64,000 nucleotides of DNA from Rhizobiales bacterium 24-66-13. Lineage in GTDB: Bacteria; Pseudomonadota; Alphaproteobacteria; Rhizobiales; Xanthobacteraceae. The notes beneath the pieces are model-generated. The model searched no databases and had not been told where the DNA came from. It was given only the letters and a program-made list of their open reading frames with translations. Location of the stretch: assembly GCA_002257205.1 (NCBI GenBank), contig NCHM01000004.1, positions 1-64,000 on the forward strand. Direction: 5' to 3'. Below are positions 26,694 to 38,200 of the stretch, in pieces; position 1 is the stretch's first letter; every line of letters begins with the position of its first letter. A program made the position numbers and the translations under genes.

Positions 26694-26836
26694 TTGCCTC
26701 TCCAACCGACACCTTGCCTAGGTAGCATACACTACGTTATACCGAAGGCAATGTAGTGATTATGACAAATATCCGGTCGGTGTTACGGCCTCCGGCACGG
26801 GTGGTCGGGTCGCAGGTTTGATTTTCAAGGAAGAGC
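26694..26836. promoter_or_regulatory. Divergent control region between the COG4280 gene and uppP
   Basis: This 143-bp gap separates two divergent genes. CACTAC (26730-26735) and GTAGTG (26753-26758) form an inverted repeat, nested with TTGCC/GGCAA at 26714-26718 and 26747-26751. Such nested repeats could be an operator or a hairpin. No fluoride aptamer is present here. Confidence 0.4.
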
Positions 26837-27613
26837 ATGATCGACTGGATTGCCGTTGCGCTCGGTGTGATCGAGGGAATTACCGAGTTTCTTCCTATTT
26901 CGAGTACAGGCCACCTGTTGATCGCCGAGCACTGGTTGGGCGCGCGATCGGATGCCTTCAATATCGCTATTCAGGCCGGCGCAATGCTTGCAGTGATGCT
27001 TATTTACCGGGCGCGTCTCGCCACTATAGCGATCGGCTGGAAAGACAGGGCCAATCATGCGTATGCGGCCAAGCTCCTCGTTTCCTTTGCTGTCACCGCG
27101 CTGTTGGGTTTTGCGGTGAAGCGGTTCGGAATCGCATTGCCACAAACTTTGGCGCCCGTTGCCTGGGCCTTGGTCATCGGCGGCATCTGGATGATCACCG
27201 TGGAGCAGATCGTCAGGCGGAAACCGGACCAATCCGAGGTGACGTGGCCCGTCGCCATCGTCGTTGGCGTCGCGCAGATCGTCGCCGGCATCTTTCCGGG
27301 CATCTCTCGGTCCGGAGCCACGATCTTCGCGGCCATGCTTTTTGGAACGACGGATCGCTCCAGGGCAACTGAATTTTCGTTTCTCGTCGGTATTCCAACC
27401 ATGTTCGCCGCGACAGCCTTCGAGCTGCTCTCGGCCGTGAAGCAAGGCGGCCTCAACGAGGATTGGAACGCCTTGCTGATCGGCTTCATCGTTTCGGCGG
27501 TGACGGCGTTTGCTGCCGTCAAATGGCTTCTCGCCTACATCCAGTCCCATCGCTTTACAGCTTTCTCGATCTACAGGGTGGTGCTGGGCGCAGCCCTTCT
27601 GACGATCAGCTAG
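26837..27613 (+). CDS. uppP: Undecaprenyl-diphosphatase (UppP/BacA)
   Basis: The 258-aa integral membrane enzyme recycles the lipid carrier undecaprenyl diphosphate for cell-wall synthesis. The catalytic motifs are intact: EGITEFLPISSTGH near residue 14 and FPGISRSGATI near residue 155. It is close to the usual length of about 265 aa. The gene converges with the P-type ATPase gene (8-nt overlap). A second copy on a fluoride island might back up a fluoride-sensitive phosphatase; that is inference. Confidence 0.92.
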   Translation: MIDWIAVALGVIEGITEFLPISSTGHLLIAEHWLGARSDAFNIAIQAGAMLAVMLIYRARLATIAIGWKDRANHAYAAKLLVSFAVTALLGFAVKRFGIALPQTLAPVAWALVIGGIWMITVEQIVRRKPDQSEVTWPVAIVVGVAQIVAGIFPGISRSGATIFAAMLFGTTDRSRATEFSFLVGIPTMFAATAFELLSAVKQGGLNEDWNALLIGFIVSAVTAFAAVKWLLAYIQSHRFTAFSIYRVVLGAALLTIS

Positions 27614-29930
27614 GGGCTTTCCCAACGGACGACCGCCGATTGCGGAACAGTGCTATCTTGACCTGGTCGAGCAGGATCGCACCCAGCAGGACTACGACAA
27701 GCATTCCGATCAGCAACGCTACCGGGACGGCGGCCATAAGCAGCCCAAAGGTCCCCAGGATGGTGGCGATGACGACGTTGCCGATGGTCGCCGCGGCGAC
27801 ATACCGGCTCGGCGCGAAGGACCAAAACCGGTCTGGTGTGCGGGCGAGATAGATCGTCGCCTGCGCGGAATACATGAGATAGACGAACATCAGCGTCTGG
27901 ATCTGCGCGACGGGGAGTTTCAGCGGGGCCATCGCCACCCAGAGGATACCGAAAGCCAGGATAAGCCAGCCGATGGCGAGAGCGCCGCCGAGCCTCGCGA
28001 TTTCGCCGACGTTCCATTTCTCCGGCATAGAAGATACCCATGCACGGTCGGTCGCGAGGGTAATGGTCACGACGTCGTTCAGGACGATGATGATCGCGAT
28101 AAGAACGAGCGGGGTAAGGAAGAAGCCGGTCAAGATATAGCCGATGGTCAATAACGCGGCGAGTTCGACGGTTCTGGCAACTTTCGTGATCGTCCAAGTT
28201 AGCATGCGGCGATACACGCGGCGGCCGCCCGATATGATGGAGACAATGCCTTCGAGCCCAGGCCGCGTGAGGACGATCTGCGCCGCCGCCTTGGCGACGT
28301 CCGAGGCCGCCTGCACCGCGATCCCGACTTCTGCTTGTTTCAGCGCGGGGGCGTCGTTGACGCCATCCCCGGTCATGCCGACGATCCGGCCCGACTGCTG
28401 CAGGGCCTTCACGAGCTGGAATTTTTCTTCAGGATAGACATTGGCGAACCCGTCGAATTGCAGCGCCTTCTCCAGGCCACGATCTGCGTCGCCGAAACGG
28501 TCGCCGAGCCCAACTTTGGCGCCGACAGCCCTGGCGGTTGCGGAGGTGTCGCCCGTCACCATTACGACCTTGATGCCGAGGTCCTTGATTGCCTTTACGA
28601 GCGCGCCGGCATCGCCCCGCACGGTATCGGCGAGAGCCACCAGGCCCCGTATATGCAGGTGGCCGTCGACGCCGGTCGCGACCGCAAGAACGCGCGCCCC
28701 CGACGCCGCCAACTCTTCGACACGGGACTGGAATTCCGTTTGCGGCTCGGCAAGCGACGCGACAACCTGTGGGGACCCCAGGATCACCCGGACCGGCGCC
28801 TCGTCGCCATTGGCCCGCAGCAAGGCTTCCGAGCGCTTGGCCGCCGGGTCGAAGGCGGTGAAGCTCTTCCGCGCCAGAAGGGGGATCGACCGTTGGCGGG
28901 CGGCGCCCAATATGGCGAGGTCGACCGGGCCTTGCGTCGCCCCGTCGCAAGCGGTGGCCGCCCAGGCAAGAATGTCGGTCTCGCTTTCGCCGGGCAAGGC
29001 GATGATCGCCGCGACCGCATGCCGATTCTCGGTCAGAGTGCCGGTCTTGTCGATGCACAGCACGTCCATCGTCGCCGCTTCCTGAACCGCTGGAAGCCCC
29101 GTGACGAGCACTCCTTCGTCCGCCAGCTTCCTGGCTTCGACGGCATTGGCGACCGTGAAGGCCGCCGGCATCGTCACCGGCACCGTTGCCGTCACGAGCA
29201 CGAGGAAGAATGGGACGAGCGGCAGGAGATCCTCGCCATGCCACAGGGCGAATACGGCCAGCACCACCGCCAGCACGGCATCGACCGTCACGAGATGGCG
29301 GACCACGGCGAACAGGAGCTGCTCAAGGTGACCGGCCGGGTTGGCGGTTCTCACCAGTTCGGCGGTGCGCCCGAAATAGCTTTGCCGCCCCGTCGCCGTG
29401 ACCGTTCCGGTCGCCTGACCGTGCTGAACCGTCGAACCCGAATAGATCGTTTCGCCGACGCCGCGCGATGCCGGGACCGACTCCCCGGTCAGTGCGGCCT
29501 GATCGACGTCTACGATCCCTTCGTCCATCGTGCAGTCGGCCGGCACCAGATCGCCCGTCGTCACGCTGATCCGGTCGCCTGGGGCCAGTTCCCGTGCGGG
29601 AATAATCCGCCAGCTTCCGTCCCGGAATACCCGTGCGCTCACTCGCAGGCGGCTGCGCAGAAGGTCGAGCGCCGACTGCGCCCGACGCTCCTGCACACCG
29701 CCGAGGATGGCGCTGAAGGTGAGCCAGCCGGCGATGATCGCGGGCTCGACCGTTTTGCCGAGAACGATTTCGAGGATGAGGGCCGCTTCTAGCATCCACG
29801 GGATCGGCCCCCACAGGCGCTTCAGGATCGACCGCAGGCCGCTCGATGGCCGTTCGCGGATTTCGTTGTAGCCATATCGGGCGAGTTGCGCCTTGGCCTC
29901 GGTTTCCGTCAGTCCTTGGGGGTGGCTCAT
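27606..29930 (-). CDS. P-type proton-efflux ATPase (type IIIA)
   Basis: The 774-aa ATPase has the full P-type layout. The actuator motif AALTGESVPAS is near residue 150, the phosphorylation site CIDKTGTLTEN near residue 290, TGDGVNDAPALK near residue 515, and the membrane helices are in the usual positions. The helix-4 sequence VTATVPVTMPAAF and the absence of N-terminal metal-binding domains fit plasma-membrane H+-ATPases. Fluoride enters as HF and releases protons inside, so a proton pump makes sense here. It overlaps the RpiR gene by 4 nt. Confidence 0.88.
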   Translation of the reverse strand: MSHPQGLTETEAKAQLARYGYNEIRERPSSGLRSILKRLWGPIPWMLEAALILEIVLGKTVEPAIIAGWLTFSAILGGVQERRAQSALDLLRSRLRVSARVFRDGSWRIIPARELAPGDRISVTTGDLVPADCTMDEGIVDVDQAALTGESVPASRGVGETIYSGSTVQHGQATGTVTATGRQSYFGRTAELVRTANPAGHLEQLLFAVVRHLVTVDAVLAVVLAVFALWHGEDLLPLVPFFLVLVTATVPVTMPAAFTVANAVEARKLADEGVLVTGLPAVQEAATMDVLCIDKTGTLTENRHAVAAIIALPGESETDILAWAATACDGATQGPVDLAILGAARQRSIPLLARKSFTAFDPAAKRSEALLRANGDEAPVRVILGSPQVVASLAEPQTEFQSRVEELAASGARVLAVATGVDGHLHIRGLVALADTVRGDAGALVKAIKDLGIKVVMVTGDTSATARAVGAKVGLGDRFGDADRGLEKALQFDGFANVYPEEKFQLVKALQQSGRIVGMTGDGVNDAPALKQAEVGIAVQAASDVAKAAAQIVLTRPGLEGIVSIISGGRRVYRRMLTWTITKVARTVELAALLTIGYILTGFFLTPLVLIAIIIVLNDVVTITLATDRAWVSSMPEKWNVGEIARLGGALAIGWLILAFGILWVAMAPLKLPVAQIQTLMFVYLMYSAQATIYLARTPDRFWSFAPSRYVAAATIGNVVIATILGTFGLLMAAVPVALLIGMLVVVLLGAILLDQVKIALFRNRRSSVGKAPS

Positions 29931-30811
29931 CGTGCGTCGTCCGTAGAGCGTCCGCGTTCTTCGGCCCCGATCTCGCCGCGAAGCCGGTTCAGCGATTCCA
30001 GGCTCTGCATCGCGGACTCGGGCCGTTTGACAGCAATTCCGACCAGCAGGGCCTCGAGCGCCCCGAGCGTCGCCGTGTGCATGCTTAGCATGTCGGCGCG
30101 CCCGCGCTCGACCGGCAGGACAATGTCGACCCGAGGCCGGAGCGAGCCGCCGAGGCTGTCCGTCACCACGATCTTCGCGATACCTAGGCGATCCCCCTCG
30201 TCCAAGAGGACGTCCAATTCCCGATAGATCTGGGAATAGGCCATGGCGATGAGCACGTCGCCGGAGCGGAGCCTGTGAAGGTCGTCGGCAAACAGCCGGC
30301 CAGTCTGCGTCATCGTCATGGCGTCGAGGCCGAGCCGTTCCAACTGCATGGCGAAGTAAAGAGCGAGCGCGCCGGAGGGGCCGATACCGAAAATCACCAC
30401 CCGTCTGGCTCCGGCGATCAGCGAAACCGCCTCCTCGAACAGGCCAACCGAAAGATCGCGCCGGATGTTCCCGAGCGCGTCGAGATGGGTGTCGATCACG
30501 AGATTGAACGATGCGCCGAGATCGTTGCGGGCCTCCCGCAAGGTCTCGGCGAGGCGGCTGCTCAACGACGCATTTTGCTTCAACTCCTCGGCAATCGAGC
30601 GCCTCAGCTCGTCCATGCCTTTGAAGCCGAGTGCCTTTGTCGCCCGCACGACCGTCGCATCGCTCGTCGCCGCCTTGGTGGCCAGAGCGGCCGCCGACGC
30701 GAAGAGGACCTCTTCGCGGTTCTCCTGAAAGACGCGCGCCACCCGCTGCTCGGCCGCGCTCATCCGGCCAAGATGAGCCGCCACCCTTTCATCGAAGTTC
30801 ATAAACATCAT
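29927..30811 (-). CDS. RpiR/MurR-family regulator with SIS domain
   Basis: The protein has an N-terminal RpiR helix-turn-helix domain (residues about 5-80, with AALATKAATSDATVVRATKALGF). A C-terminal sugar-phosphate-binding SIS domain follows (residues about 115-260, with VVIFGIGPSGALA). The frame is open to TTG 30823; several ATGs (30811, 30808, 30802) are possible and none has a strong ribosome site. It is coupled to the P-type ATPase gene. SIS regulators sense phosphosugars, so it may report glycolytic imbalance; that is inference. Confidence 0.83.
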   Translation of the reverse strand: MMFMNFDERVAAHLGRMSAAEQRVARVFQENREEVLFASAAALATKAATSDATVVRATKALGFKGMDELRRSIAEELKQNASLSSRLAETLREARNDLGASFNLVIDTHLDALGNIRRDLSVGLFEEAVSLIAGARRVVIFGIGPSGALALYFAMQLERLGLDAMTMTQTGRLFADDLHRLRSGDVLIAMAYSQIYRELDVLLDEGDRLGIAKIVVTDSLGGSLRPRVDIVLPVERGRADMLSMHTATLGALEALLVGIAVKRPESAMQSLESLNRLRGEIGAEERGRSTDDAR

Positions 30812-30924
30812 TGTCGTAACCAAGCCGAGTTGTGTTTACGACATGAATATTCGATAATTGCAGCAAATACGACCCCTATTAGGGAATTTCGTCCACAATG
30901 GCCGCCATCCGGGAGGTAGTGGGA

Positions 30925-31989
30925 TCAGCGGGAATCGAGCCCCCTGGCCCATTTCCCCCTTCGGCCCCATAAGGCTTGAAGCCGGTGGCGGCGAGCCGTC
31001 TCCGCTTCAGACCGCATTCCGGTCACAGCGTCCGCCTCGTCCGTAATATCGAAGCCCAGCAACGCCTCGAACAAATCTTCCAGCGTCACGATCCCGACGG
31101 CCTCACCGTCCGCGACAACCGCTCCGATCGATTCCTGTGCATGGAGCAAAAGGTCGATGGCGCGCCCGATGCTCGACTCTTCCGGGATCTGCGGAAGCGC
31201 ATGGCTGAAGGTCGAAAGAACGTGCCCGGCGTCGGCTCCTTGCAGCAAGGCCCGCAAGGCGGACCGCTGGTTCACATAGGTGGGGATATGTCGTTTGCTC
31301 TCCTGCCAGAGCGGGATTCGTGCAAAGGCCGCGACGTCCTTGCGGTCCAAAAGGGTCGATGCTGGCGCGTTCGCCGCCGCCGAGACGACCAGTTCAATCG
31401 GCGTGCGGATTTCCGAGAGCGTGACACGATGAGCGAACAGGATGTGCGCCAGGACCTCCGATTCCGCAGCGGTGAGCGTTCCCTGCGCCGGGGCATTGGA
31501 GATGAGCCGTGCCAACCCCACGCGCGTCAGCCCGGCGTCGTCCTTGCCCGTCATCCAGCGCGTGACGATCCGCGTCACGATCAGGCAAGGCGCCAGCACC
31601 TTCAGGGCCACGGAAAGAACCCGTCCGGCGGGCGCCGCCAGTTCCATGGCGTGGGTCGCCGCGAAGGTCTTCGGCCCGACCTCAGCCAAGATTAGCATGA
31701 GAAATGTCAGGACAGCCGAGGCGACGCCGACGGCCGACGACCCCCAAATCCGGGCCGCCTCGGCGCCGACGAATCCGGCGCCGATCGTGCCCGCGATCGT
31801 GTTGACAATCAGGATCGCGCTGATCGCGTCGCCCAGCCGCTTTTGCTTGATAGCGATCAACTCGGCGATGCCGCGCTCGTTCAGGCGTTCGACAAGCGCG
31901 ATGGTCCTGGTGCTATAGAGCACAGTTTCGACTATCGAACACGCGCCGCACAGTAGAATCGAGAAAAGTGCCCAGAAGACCACCGTCAT
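30925..31989 (-). CDS. CNNM/CorC-like membrane protein with CBS pair
   Basis: The 354-aa protein has an N-terminal CNNM-type transmembrane domain (residues about 1-160, with about three or four helices, including AEVGPKTFAATHA). A CBS-domain pair follows (residues about 190-310, ending EAVGIVTLEDLFEALLG). Relatives handle Mg2+ or resist cobalt. Mg2+ is the cofactor through which fluoride inhibits enolase, so a Mg-linked protein directly behind eno is suggestive. It starts one base after the eno stop. Confidence 0.82.
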   Translation of the reverse strand: MTVVFWALFSILLCGACSIVETVLYSTRTIALVERLNERGIAELIAIKQKRLGDAISAILIVNTIAGTIGAGFVGAEAARIWGSSAVGVASAVLTFLMLILAEVGPKTFAATHAMELAAPAGRVLSVALKVLAPCLIVTRIVTRWMTGKDDAGLTRVGLARLISNAPAQGTLTAAESEVLAHILFAHRVTLSEIRTPIELVVSAAANAPASTLLDRKDVAAFARIPLWQESKRHIPTYVNQRSALRALLQGADAGHVLSTFSHALPQIPEESSIGRAIDLLLHAQESIGAVVADGEAVGIVTLEDLFEALLGFDITDEADAVTGMRSEAETARRHRLQALWGRRGKWARGLDSR

Positions 31990-31990
31990 G

Positions 31991-33514
<1,524 letters not shown>

Positions 33515-33547
33515 CTACAAACAAAGCGCTATCGTCGATTGCGCGAT

Positions 33548-33595
33548 AGTGGGGAATGGAGTCTCCCGAAACCGCCATCCGGCTGATGACCCCTG
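33548..33595 (+). ncRNA. Fluoride riboswitch upstream of gpmA-crcB operon
   Basis: On the plus strand GGGGAATGGAGTCTCCC forms the opening stem. GAAACCGCCATCCGG and CTGATGACCCCTGCC follow. This is the crcB motif with a compensating change: GGAGTC in the 5' loop and GACCCC in the 3' strand instead of GACTCC. It is divergent from the eno riboswitch, 99 bp away. GpmA starts 57 nt downstream. Confidence 0.85.
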
Positions 33596-33652
33596 CCAAT
33601 CGCCCCCCTGTGGGGCAACAAGGGCGTGGTACGTCCGGTGGCGGGAGGCGTT

Positions 33653-34324
33653 GTGAGTTTCGATAATCATCCAGATCCAGATGGCGGTTTGCTGCTTCTC
33701 ACTCGTCACGGGGAGAGCGAGGGCAATGCGCGCAATATTTTTACCGGCCTCCTCGATCTGCCTCTGACCGACCGCGGTCGGCAGGAGGCGCTCAATACCG
33801 CCTGCCTTCTTCAGCGGTCGGCAATCAATCCCGATATCGTCTTCTCTTCGGCCCTGCGCCGGGCATTGGGTACGGCGGAGATAATCATCGCCGCCCTCGC
33901 GCTTGATGTTCCGTTGATCGATACACCAGCTCTCAACGAACGCGACTATGGCGTACTGACCGGGCATCGCAAGGACCTGCCCGTGCCCGGCATCGATCCG
34001 GATCAGGTCTGGCGCTGGCGCCGGTCCTTCAACGGTCGTCCGACGAATGGAGAGAGCCTTGAAGACACGGAGTCTCGGGTCGGCGCCTATTACGATCGCG
34101 CGATTGCTCCGCAACTGACCGGTGGCCGCGCCGTGCTCGTTGTTGCTCACGGGAACAGCCTGCGTGCTCTTCTGACAAAGCTCAGGCATTTGACGCCCTT
34201 GCAGATTGAAGACCTGGAAATCGGCACCGGAGAGATCATCGCCTTCGCGACATCCCGCGGCGCTATCACCTCCAGGCTTGCCCATATCGATCCGACCGAA
34301 CGATCAAGGATATTCACGCTATGA
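33653..34324 (+). CDS. gpmA: 2,3-bisphosphoglycerate-dependent phosphoglycerate mutase
   Basis: The 223-aa histidine-phosphatase-fold enzyme interconverts 3- and 2-phosphoglycerate, the step before enolase. It has the catalytic RHGESEGN (Trp replaced by Gly in the usual RHGESxWN), ALNERDYGVLTG near residue 90, WRRSF near residue 115 and VAHGNSLRAL with the second histidine near residue 168. I choose GTG 33653 because GGGAGG lies five bases before it. It overlaps the next gene by 4 nt and shares the fluoride-controlled operon with crcB. Confidence 0.88.
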   Translation: MSFDNHPDPDGGLLLLTRHGESEGNARNIFTGLLDLPLTDRGRQEALNTACLLQRSAINPDIVFSSALRRALGTAEIIIAALALDVPLIDTPALNERDYGVLTGHRKDLPVPGIDPDQVWRWRRSFNGRPTNGESLEDTESRVGAYYDRAIAPQLTGGRAVLVVAHGNSLRALLTKLRHLTPLQIEDLEIGTGEIIAFATSRGAITSRLAHIDPTERSRIFTL

Positions 34325-34983
34325 CCCACCTCATTTTGACCCGCCACGGCCATGTCGAGGGAATCTCTCCTCCACGGTTCCGCGGGCGCCACGATCTCCC
34401 GCTTACCCCGACTGGACGGGAGCAGGCGCGACGGCTCGGGACGTTTCTCGCATCCCGCCCGAAGATCGACGCGATCTACACAAGTCCGCTGTCGCGCTGC
34501 ATTGATACGGGCGTTGCGATCGCGACCGCGACGAGCGTGAAGGCGACGGCCATCCCGGAACTCGCGGATATCGACTACGGTGAGTGGACCGGCAAGACCC
34601 ACGAAGAGGTGGAGCGGGCTGATCCTGAGCGCTACGCGCTTTGGTGGCGTCAGCCCCAGTTGGTCCGTCCGCCGAAGGGCGATTCCTTACAGGATCTCGT
34701 CGCGCGCACCGCTGAAGCAGTGCGGGAGATCATCGATCACCATCCTGACGATCGTGTCGTTCTTGTCGGCCACGACAGCTCCAATCGGGCGCTGCTGCTG
34801 ACACTACTCGATCTGCCGCTCTCAGCTTTCTGGCGCTTTCAGCAATCGCCATGCAACCTCACCGAAATCGAAGTGTCATCGCGCAGCGTCCGCGTTGACT
34901 GCATCAACGAAACCCTGCATCTGCAAGACCTCACTTTTCAAGTTGAGGGCGGTCGGCAGAGATCAACGGAACGGGCGATATGA
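34321..34983 (+). CDS. Histidine phosphatase family protein
   Basis: The 220-aa protein has the histidine phosphatase fold: catalytic LTRHGHVEG at residues 6-14, [12 protein letters not shown] near residue 67, [13 protein letters not shown] near residue 99 and [13 protein letters not shown] with the second histidine near residue 152. It resembles cofactor-independent phosphatases such as CobC/GpmB more than mutases. The substrate is not known. It is coupled to gpmA and crcB by short overlaps. Confidence 0.85.
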   Translation: MTHLILTRHGHVEGISPPRFRGRHDLPLTPTGREQARRLGTFLASRPKIDAIYTSPLSRCIDTGVAIATATSVKATAIPELADIDYGEWTGKTHEEVERADPERYALWWRQPQLVRPPKGDSLQDLVARTAEAVREIIDHHPDDRVVLVGHDSSNRALLLTLLDLPLSAFWRFQQSPCNLTEIEVSSRSVRVDCINETLHLQDLTFQVEGGRQRSTERAI

Positions 34984-35411
34984 TGCAGACTACTTTCTGG
35001 GTTGCCATTGGCGGCGCGATTGGCTCTGTTGCACGATACTGGATCGCCCTATGGATGGTACCGTTCAGCCGAGATCTGCCATGGGGCACCATGCTGATCA
35101 ACGTCGTCGGTTCCTTCCTCATCTCATTCTTCGGGACGTTTACCATCGAGCATGGTCGCTATCCGGTTCCAGAGCTTTGGCGCATCGCGTTCATGGTCGG
35201 CATCTGCGGCGGCTTCACGACATTTTCCTCATTCAGCCTCCAGACACTCGAACTGTTGCGTGCCGGCGCGCCGCTACGGGCTCTGATCAATATCGGACTC
35301 TCGGTCATGCTTTGCCTTGTTGCGGTGACAATTGGCTATCTCGCAGCGGAACATCTCAATGGCGGCATTCAGCAAGTTGCCGAAACCCAAGTAGAAGAGG
35401 ACGCAGGATGA
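34980..35411 (+). CDS. crcB: Fluoride channel CrcB/Fluc
   Basis: The 143-aa protein has four hydrophobic helices and the family motifs [11 protein letters not shown] (residues 11-21), [13 protein letters not shown] (residues 36-48) and [18 protein letters not shown] (residues 78-95), including the polar Asn and Phe-track region. Fluc proteins are dimeric fluoride channels that let fluoride leave the cell. This is the key functional marker of the island. It overlaps both neighbours by 4 nt. Confidence 0.96.
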   Translation: MMQTTFWVAIGGAIGSVARYWIALWMVPFSRDLPWGTMLINVVGSFLISFFGTFTIEHGRYPVPELWRIAFMVGICGGFTTFSSFSLQTLELLRAGAPLRALINIGLSVMLCLVAVTIGYLAAEHLNGGIQQVAETQVEEDAG

Positions 35412-36250
35412 CGAGCAAGATCGAGCTGGCCCCCAACACCGTCCTGGCGATCTTGGCTGAACGCGCCGGGGCCAGCGCCTGCCTCGATGCGGCGGGAATT
35501 GCCGCATCAGCGCTGGATCACCCCACCATCGTCGGCCTTCATGTCCGCGTCGACCCGATACGCGATATTCTTCCGACAGAAGAAATTCTCTTGCCCGCCC
35601 AGGAGCGGGCCATGGAGATCGAGGCCATCGAGGAAGGCAGGGCACTGCGGAATATCTTCTCGGCTTGGGTCGCGGGCGTCGATAGCAAAGTAGAGACGAC
35701 CTGGCTCGACATCACGGATGGCGTCGACGACGAGATCGAGGCGCTCGGACGTCAGGCCGCGCTCAATGTCATGGCGAACCTCACATCAAGCAGCCGCGGC
35801 CACGCGCGCGCGGCCTTCCATGCCGGCCTGTTCAAGACACACAAACCGTTCCTTGTGGTGCCCCATGATTACGTCCCTCGGAAACTCAGCCGGATTCTCA
35901 TTGGTTGGAAGGATACGCCGCCGGGTAGGCGCGTCCTTGATGCAGCTCTACCCTGGCTGCGCCTGGCCGATGCGGTGCGTCTGATCTGCATCGGGCGTCC
36001 AGAACCACTCGAACTGATGTGGGCCAGGGAGCATCTGGCTGACCACGATATCGTGGTTGAAGTCGCCCACGTCGATCGACGTGAGGGAATGTCCGTCGGT
36101 GCACAACTCCTCGATGAGGCTCGGCAATCTGGAGTCGACTGGCTTGTTACCGGTGCCTATTGGCACAACGAGTACGCGGAATGGATATTGGGAGGGGTGA
36201 CGGAAGCGTTGCTGGGGCAGGCAACGCTTCCGCTGTTCATGAGCCACTAA
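35408..36250 (+). CDS. Universal stress protein
   Basis: The 280-aa cytoplasmic protein has a C-terminal UspA domain: [24 protein letters not shown] near residue 160 and the closing [23 protein letters not shown], a variant of the usual nucleotide-binding GxxGhsR end. The N-terminal half may be a second, degenerate Usp unit. Universal stress proteins occur in fluoride-riboswitch operons elsewhere. Here it is the last gene of the gpmA-crcB operon. Confidence 0.87.
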   Translation: MTSKIELAPNTVLAILAERAGASACLDAAGIAASALDHPTIVGLHVRVDPIRDILPTEEILLPAQERAMEIEAIEEGRALRNIFSAWVAGVDSKVETTWLDITDGVDDEIEALGRQAALNVMANLTSSSRGHARAAFHAGLFKTHKPFLVVPHDYVPRKLSRILIGWKDTPPGRRVLDAALPWLRLADAVRLICIGRPEPLELMWAREHLADHDIVVEVAHVDRREGMSVGAQLLDEARQSGVDWLVTGAYWHNEYAEWILGGVTEALLGQATLPLFMSH

Positions 36251-36252
36251 TC

Positions 36253-38097
36253 TCAGCCGACTTGCAATTCTTCGCTGTCTGACAGCGGTCCGTTCAGCTC
36301 TATCTCGACCAGGGTCTCTCCCTTCTCGTCGATACTCCAGTGTTCCAGATGCTTGAAGACAATGACCTTGTTGTAGAGCAATGCCCCGTGCCGGCGCACA
36401 AAGGTCTCCAAATCCGATCGGTGGCCGATGATCTCGACACACATGGTCAGCTCCGGATTACTGATCTCGCTAGAATGATCTTCAACGCGGCCATGATTGC
36501 TGTAGCCGTAATGGGTGTGGTGGGCGACGGCGTTCATCAGACCGTCCTTCTTGGCCTCAAGCACGAGTTCCCGATAGAGGGGACGTGAACTCCAAAGACC
36601 GCGCACACCCTTGTTAGGCATCTTGTCGCGCGGCTTCAGGTAGATACGCACCATGCCAACATCACGCGTAGTTACAATATGGGTAGGCTTCACGTCATTG
36701 TCCTTATCAGAGAGGGAAGAGGGCTCGGCTGCAAGTGACTTGCGCTTGCGGCGTTCGAGCAGGTTGACGACCGGTGCCGGCCGGCCGATCTCGCGGACAT
36801 CGCGCAGAGACACGTCCGGAGGGAGGAAGCCGAAGTCCGTCTTCGGCACACCCAGCCGCTGCGACAAATAAATGCCGGAGTGACCGCTGAAGGCGTAGGC
36901 GATGAAACACGCCGTCGCGACATAGACGGTGTTCTCCGCGCCAAACAGTTCGATGCCCATAATCGTGCAGGCGAGTGGAGTGTTGGATGCGCCGGCGAAC
37001 ACAGCCACGAAGCCGAGGCCGGCAAGAAGATCAACTGGAGCGCCGAGTAGATGGGCAAGCGCGTTGCCCAGCGCCGCGCCGATGAAGAAGAGCGGCGTGA
37101 CCTCCCCGCCCTTGAAGCCGGCGCTGAGGGTCACAACCGTGAACACGAACTTCCACAACCAGCTCCAGTAATCAATGCGGCCGGGATCGAAGAAACTGGC
37201 GATGGTCGGATCGGCGGGATTAGGCGACCACACGCCAAGCCCGAGATAAGCGCGCGTGCCGACCGCATAGACGAGACCGATGACCAGAAGACCGCCGAGC
37301 ACGGGCCGCAAAGGGGCGAAGGGTAGCAGCTTTTTCATCACAGATTGCACGCCATGGGAGGCTTCTGCGAAGAACTGGCTGATCAGCCCGAAGGCGATCC
37401 CTGCTAAGGCCACCTTGGCGAACAGTAAGATATCGAGTTGGAAGCCCGGCAGCTCGGCACCGAACGAGATGCGATAATGAGTATGCTCGATCCCCCAAAG
37501 CTGGCACACCCAATCGCCCGTCACTGCCGCGATCAGGCAAGGGATCAGCGCTTCGTATTGAATGCGACCGACGGTAAGCACCTCCAGCGCGAAGACCGCA
37601 CCGGCGATCGGCGTTCCGAACACGGCGCCGAAACCGGCGGCGATACCGGCCATCAGCATCAGCCGCACTTCGTCGCTGTCGAGCCGCAGGGCCTTGCCGA
37701 AGGCGCTCGCCAGACTACCCCCAAGCTGAACCGCCGTCCCTTCGCGGCCTGCCGATCCTCCAAACAGATGTGTGATGACTGTGGATAGGAAAATGAGCGG
37801 TGCCATGCGCAACGGGACGCCCGCACCAGGCTCATGGATCTGCTCAACGATCAGGTTATTGCCGCCTTCTGTAGAACGGCCGATCCAATGATAGACGAGC
37901 CCGACCACGAGACCAGCTAAAGGGAGCCCGAATAGAAGCCAAGCATGGTCAAAGCGGGCTTGGGTGGCCTTGTCCAGCGCCCAAAGAAACAGCGCGCAAA
38001 GCGATCCGACGACGGACGCCATCGGGATGATGAACATCAGCCAGCGTGCGAGAACGGCAAATTGCGAAAAGCGACTTTGTATAGTGCTAAGCGACAT
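36253..38097 (-). CDS. CLC-type (probable fluoride/proton) antiporter fused to DUF190
   Basis: The 614-aa protein has a CLC membrane domain over about residues 10-420, with [15 protein letters not shown] near residue 112. The chloride-coordinating GSGIP motif is replaced by GGNNLI near residue 78, as expected for a fluoride-type rather than chloride-type CLC. The tail (residues about 505-600, with [32 protein letters not shown] and [14 protein letters not shown]) matches DUF190, a domain often encoded beside crcB. ATG 38097 follows GGAG. The fluoride riboswitch upstream supports fluoride as the ion. Confidence 0.9.
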   Translation of the reverse strand: MSLSTIQSRFSQFAVLARWLMFIIPMASVVGSLCALFLWALDKATQARFDHAWLLFGLPLAGLVVGLVYHWIGRSTEGGNNLIVEQIHEPGAGVPLRMAPLIFLSTVITHLFGGSAGREGTAVQLGGSLASAFGKALRLDSDEVRLMLMAGIAAGFGAVFGTPIAGAVFALEVLTVGRIQYEALIPCLIAAVTGDWVCQLWGIEHTHYRISFGAELPGFQLDILLFAKVALAGIAFGLISQFFAEASHGVQSVMKKLLPFAPLRPVLGGLLVIGLVYAVGTRAYLGLGVWSPNPADPTIASFFDPGRIDYWSWLWKFVFTVVTLSAGFKGGEVTPLFFIGAALGNALAHLLGAPVDLLAGLGFVAVFAGASNTPLACTIMGIELFGAENTVYVATACFIAYAFSGHSGIYLSQRLGVPKTDFGFLPPDVSLRDVREIGRPAPVVNLLERRKRKSLAAEPSSLSDKDNDVKPTHIVTTRDVGMVRIYLKPRDKMPNKGVRGLWSSRPLYRELVLEAKKDGLMNAVAHHTHYGYSNHGRVEDHSSEISNPELTMCVEIIGHRSDLETFVRRHGALLYNKVIVFKHLEHWSIDEKGETLVEIELNGPLSDSEELQVG

Positions 38098-38163
38098 TCC
38101 AGGCTCCGAATGCAGGCGGAGCCTTCTTGAACTGTCAGCAATCCTGGGGATGCGACAGGCCAC

Positions 38164-38200
38164 GACTCCACTCCTGCGAAAAACGCAGTGAGTAGGAGTC
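38164..38200 (-). promoter_or_regulatory. Expression-platform hairpin of the CLC riboswitch
   Basis: GACTCC, CTC and CTGCG pair with CGCAG, GAG and GGAGTC around a TTTTT loop, with small bulges. The first arm is the 3' strand of the aptamer, so the hairpin competes with fluoride binding in the same way as at the MutS pair and the 93-aa unknown. Confidence 0.6.

Noticed and set aside
26714..26758. Fluoride aptamer before uppP
   Set aside because: Only nested inverted repeats are present. None of the crcB-motif core sequences occur.
36253..38097. Chloride channel of the ordinary ClcA type
   Set aside because: The chloride-coordinating GSGIP motif is replaced and the gene sits behind a fluoride-type leader, so a fluoride-type CLC is the better call.
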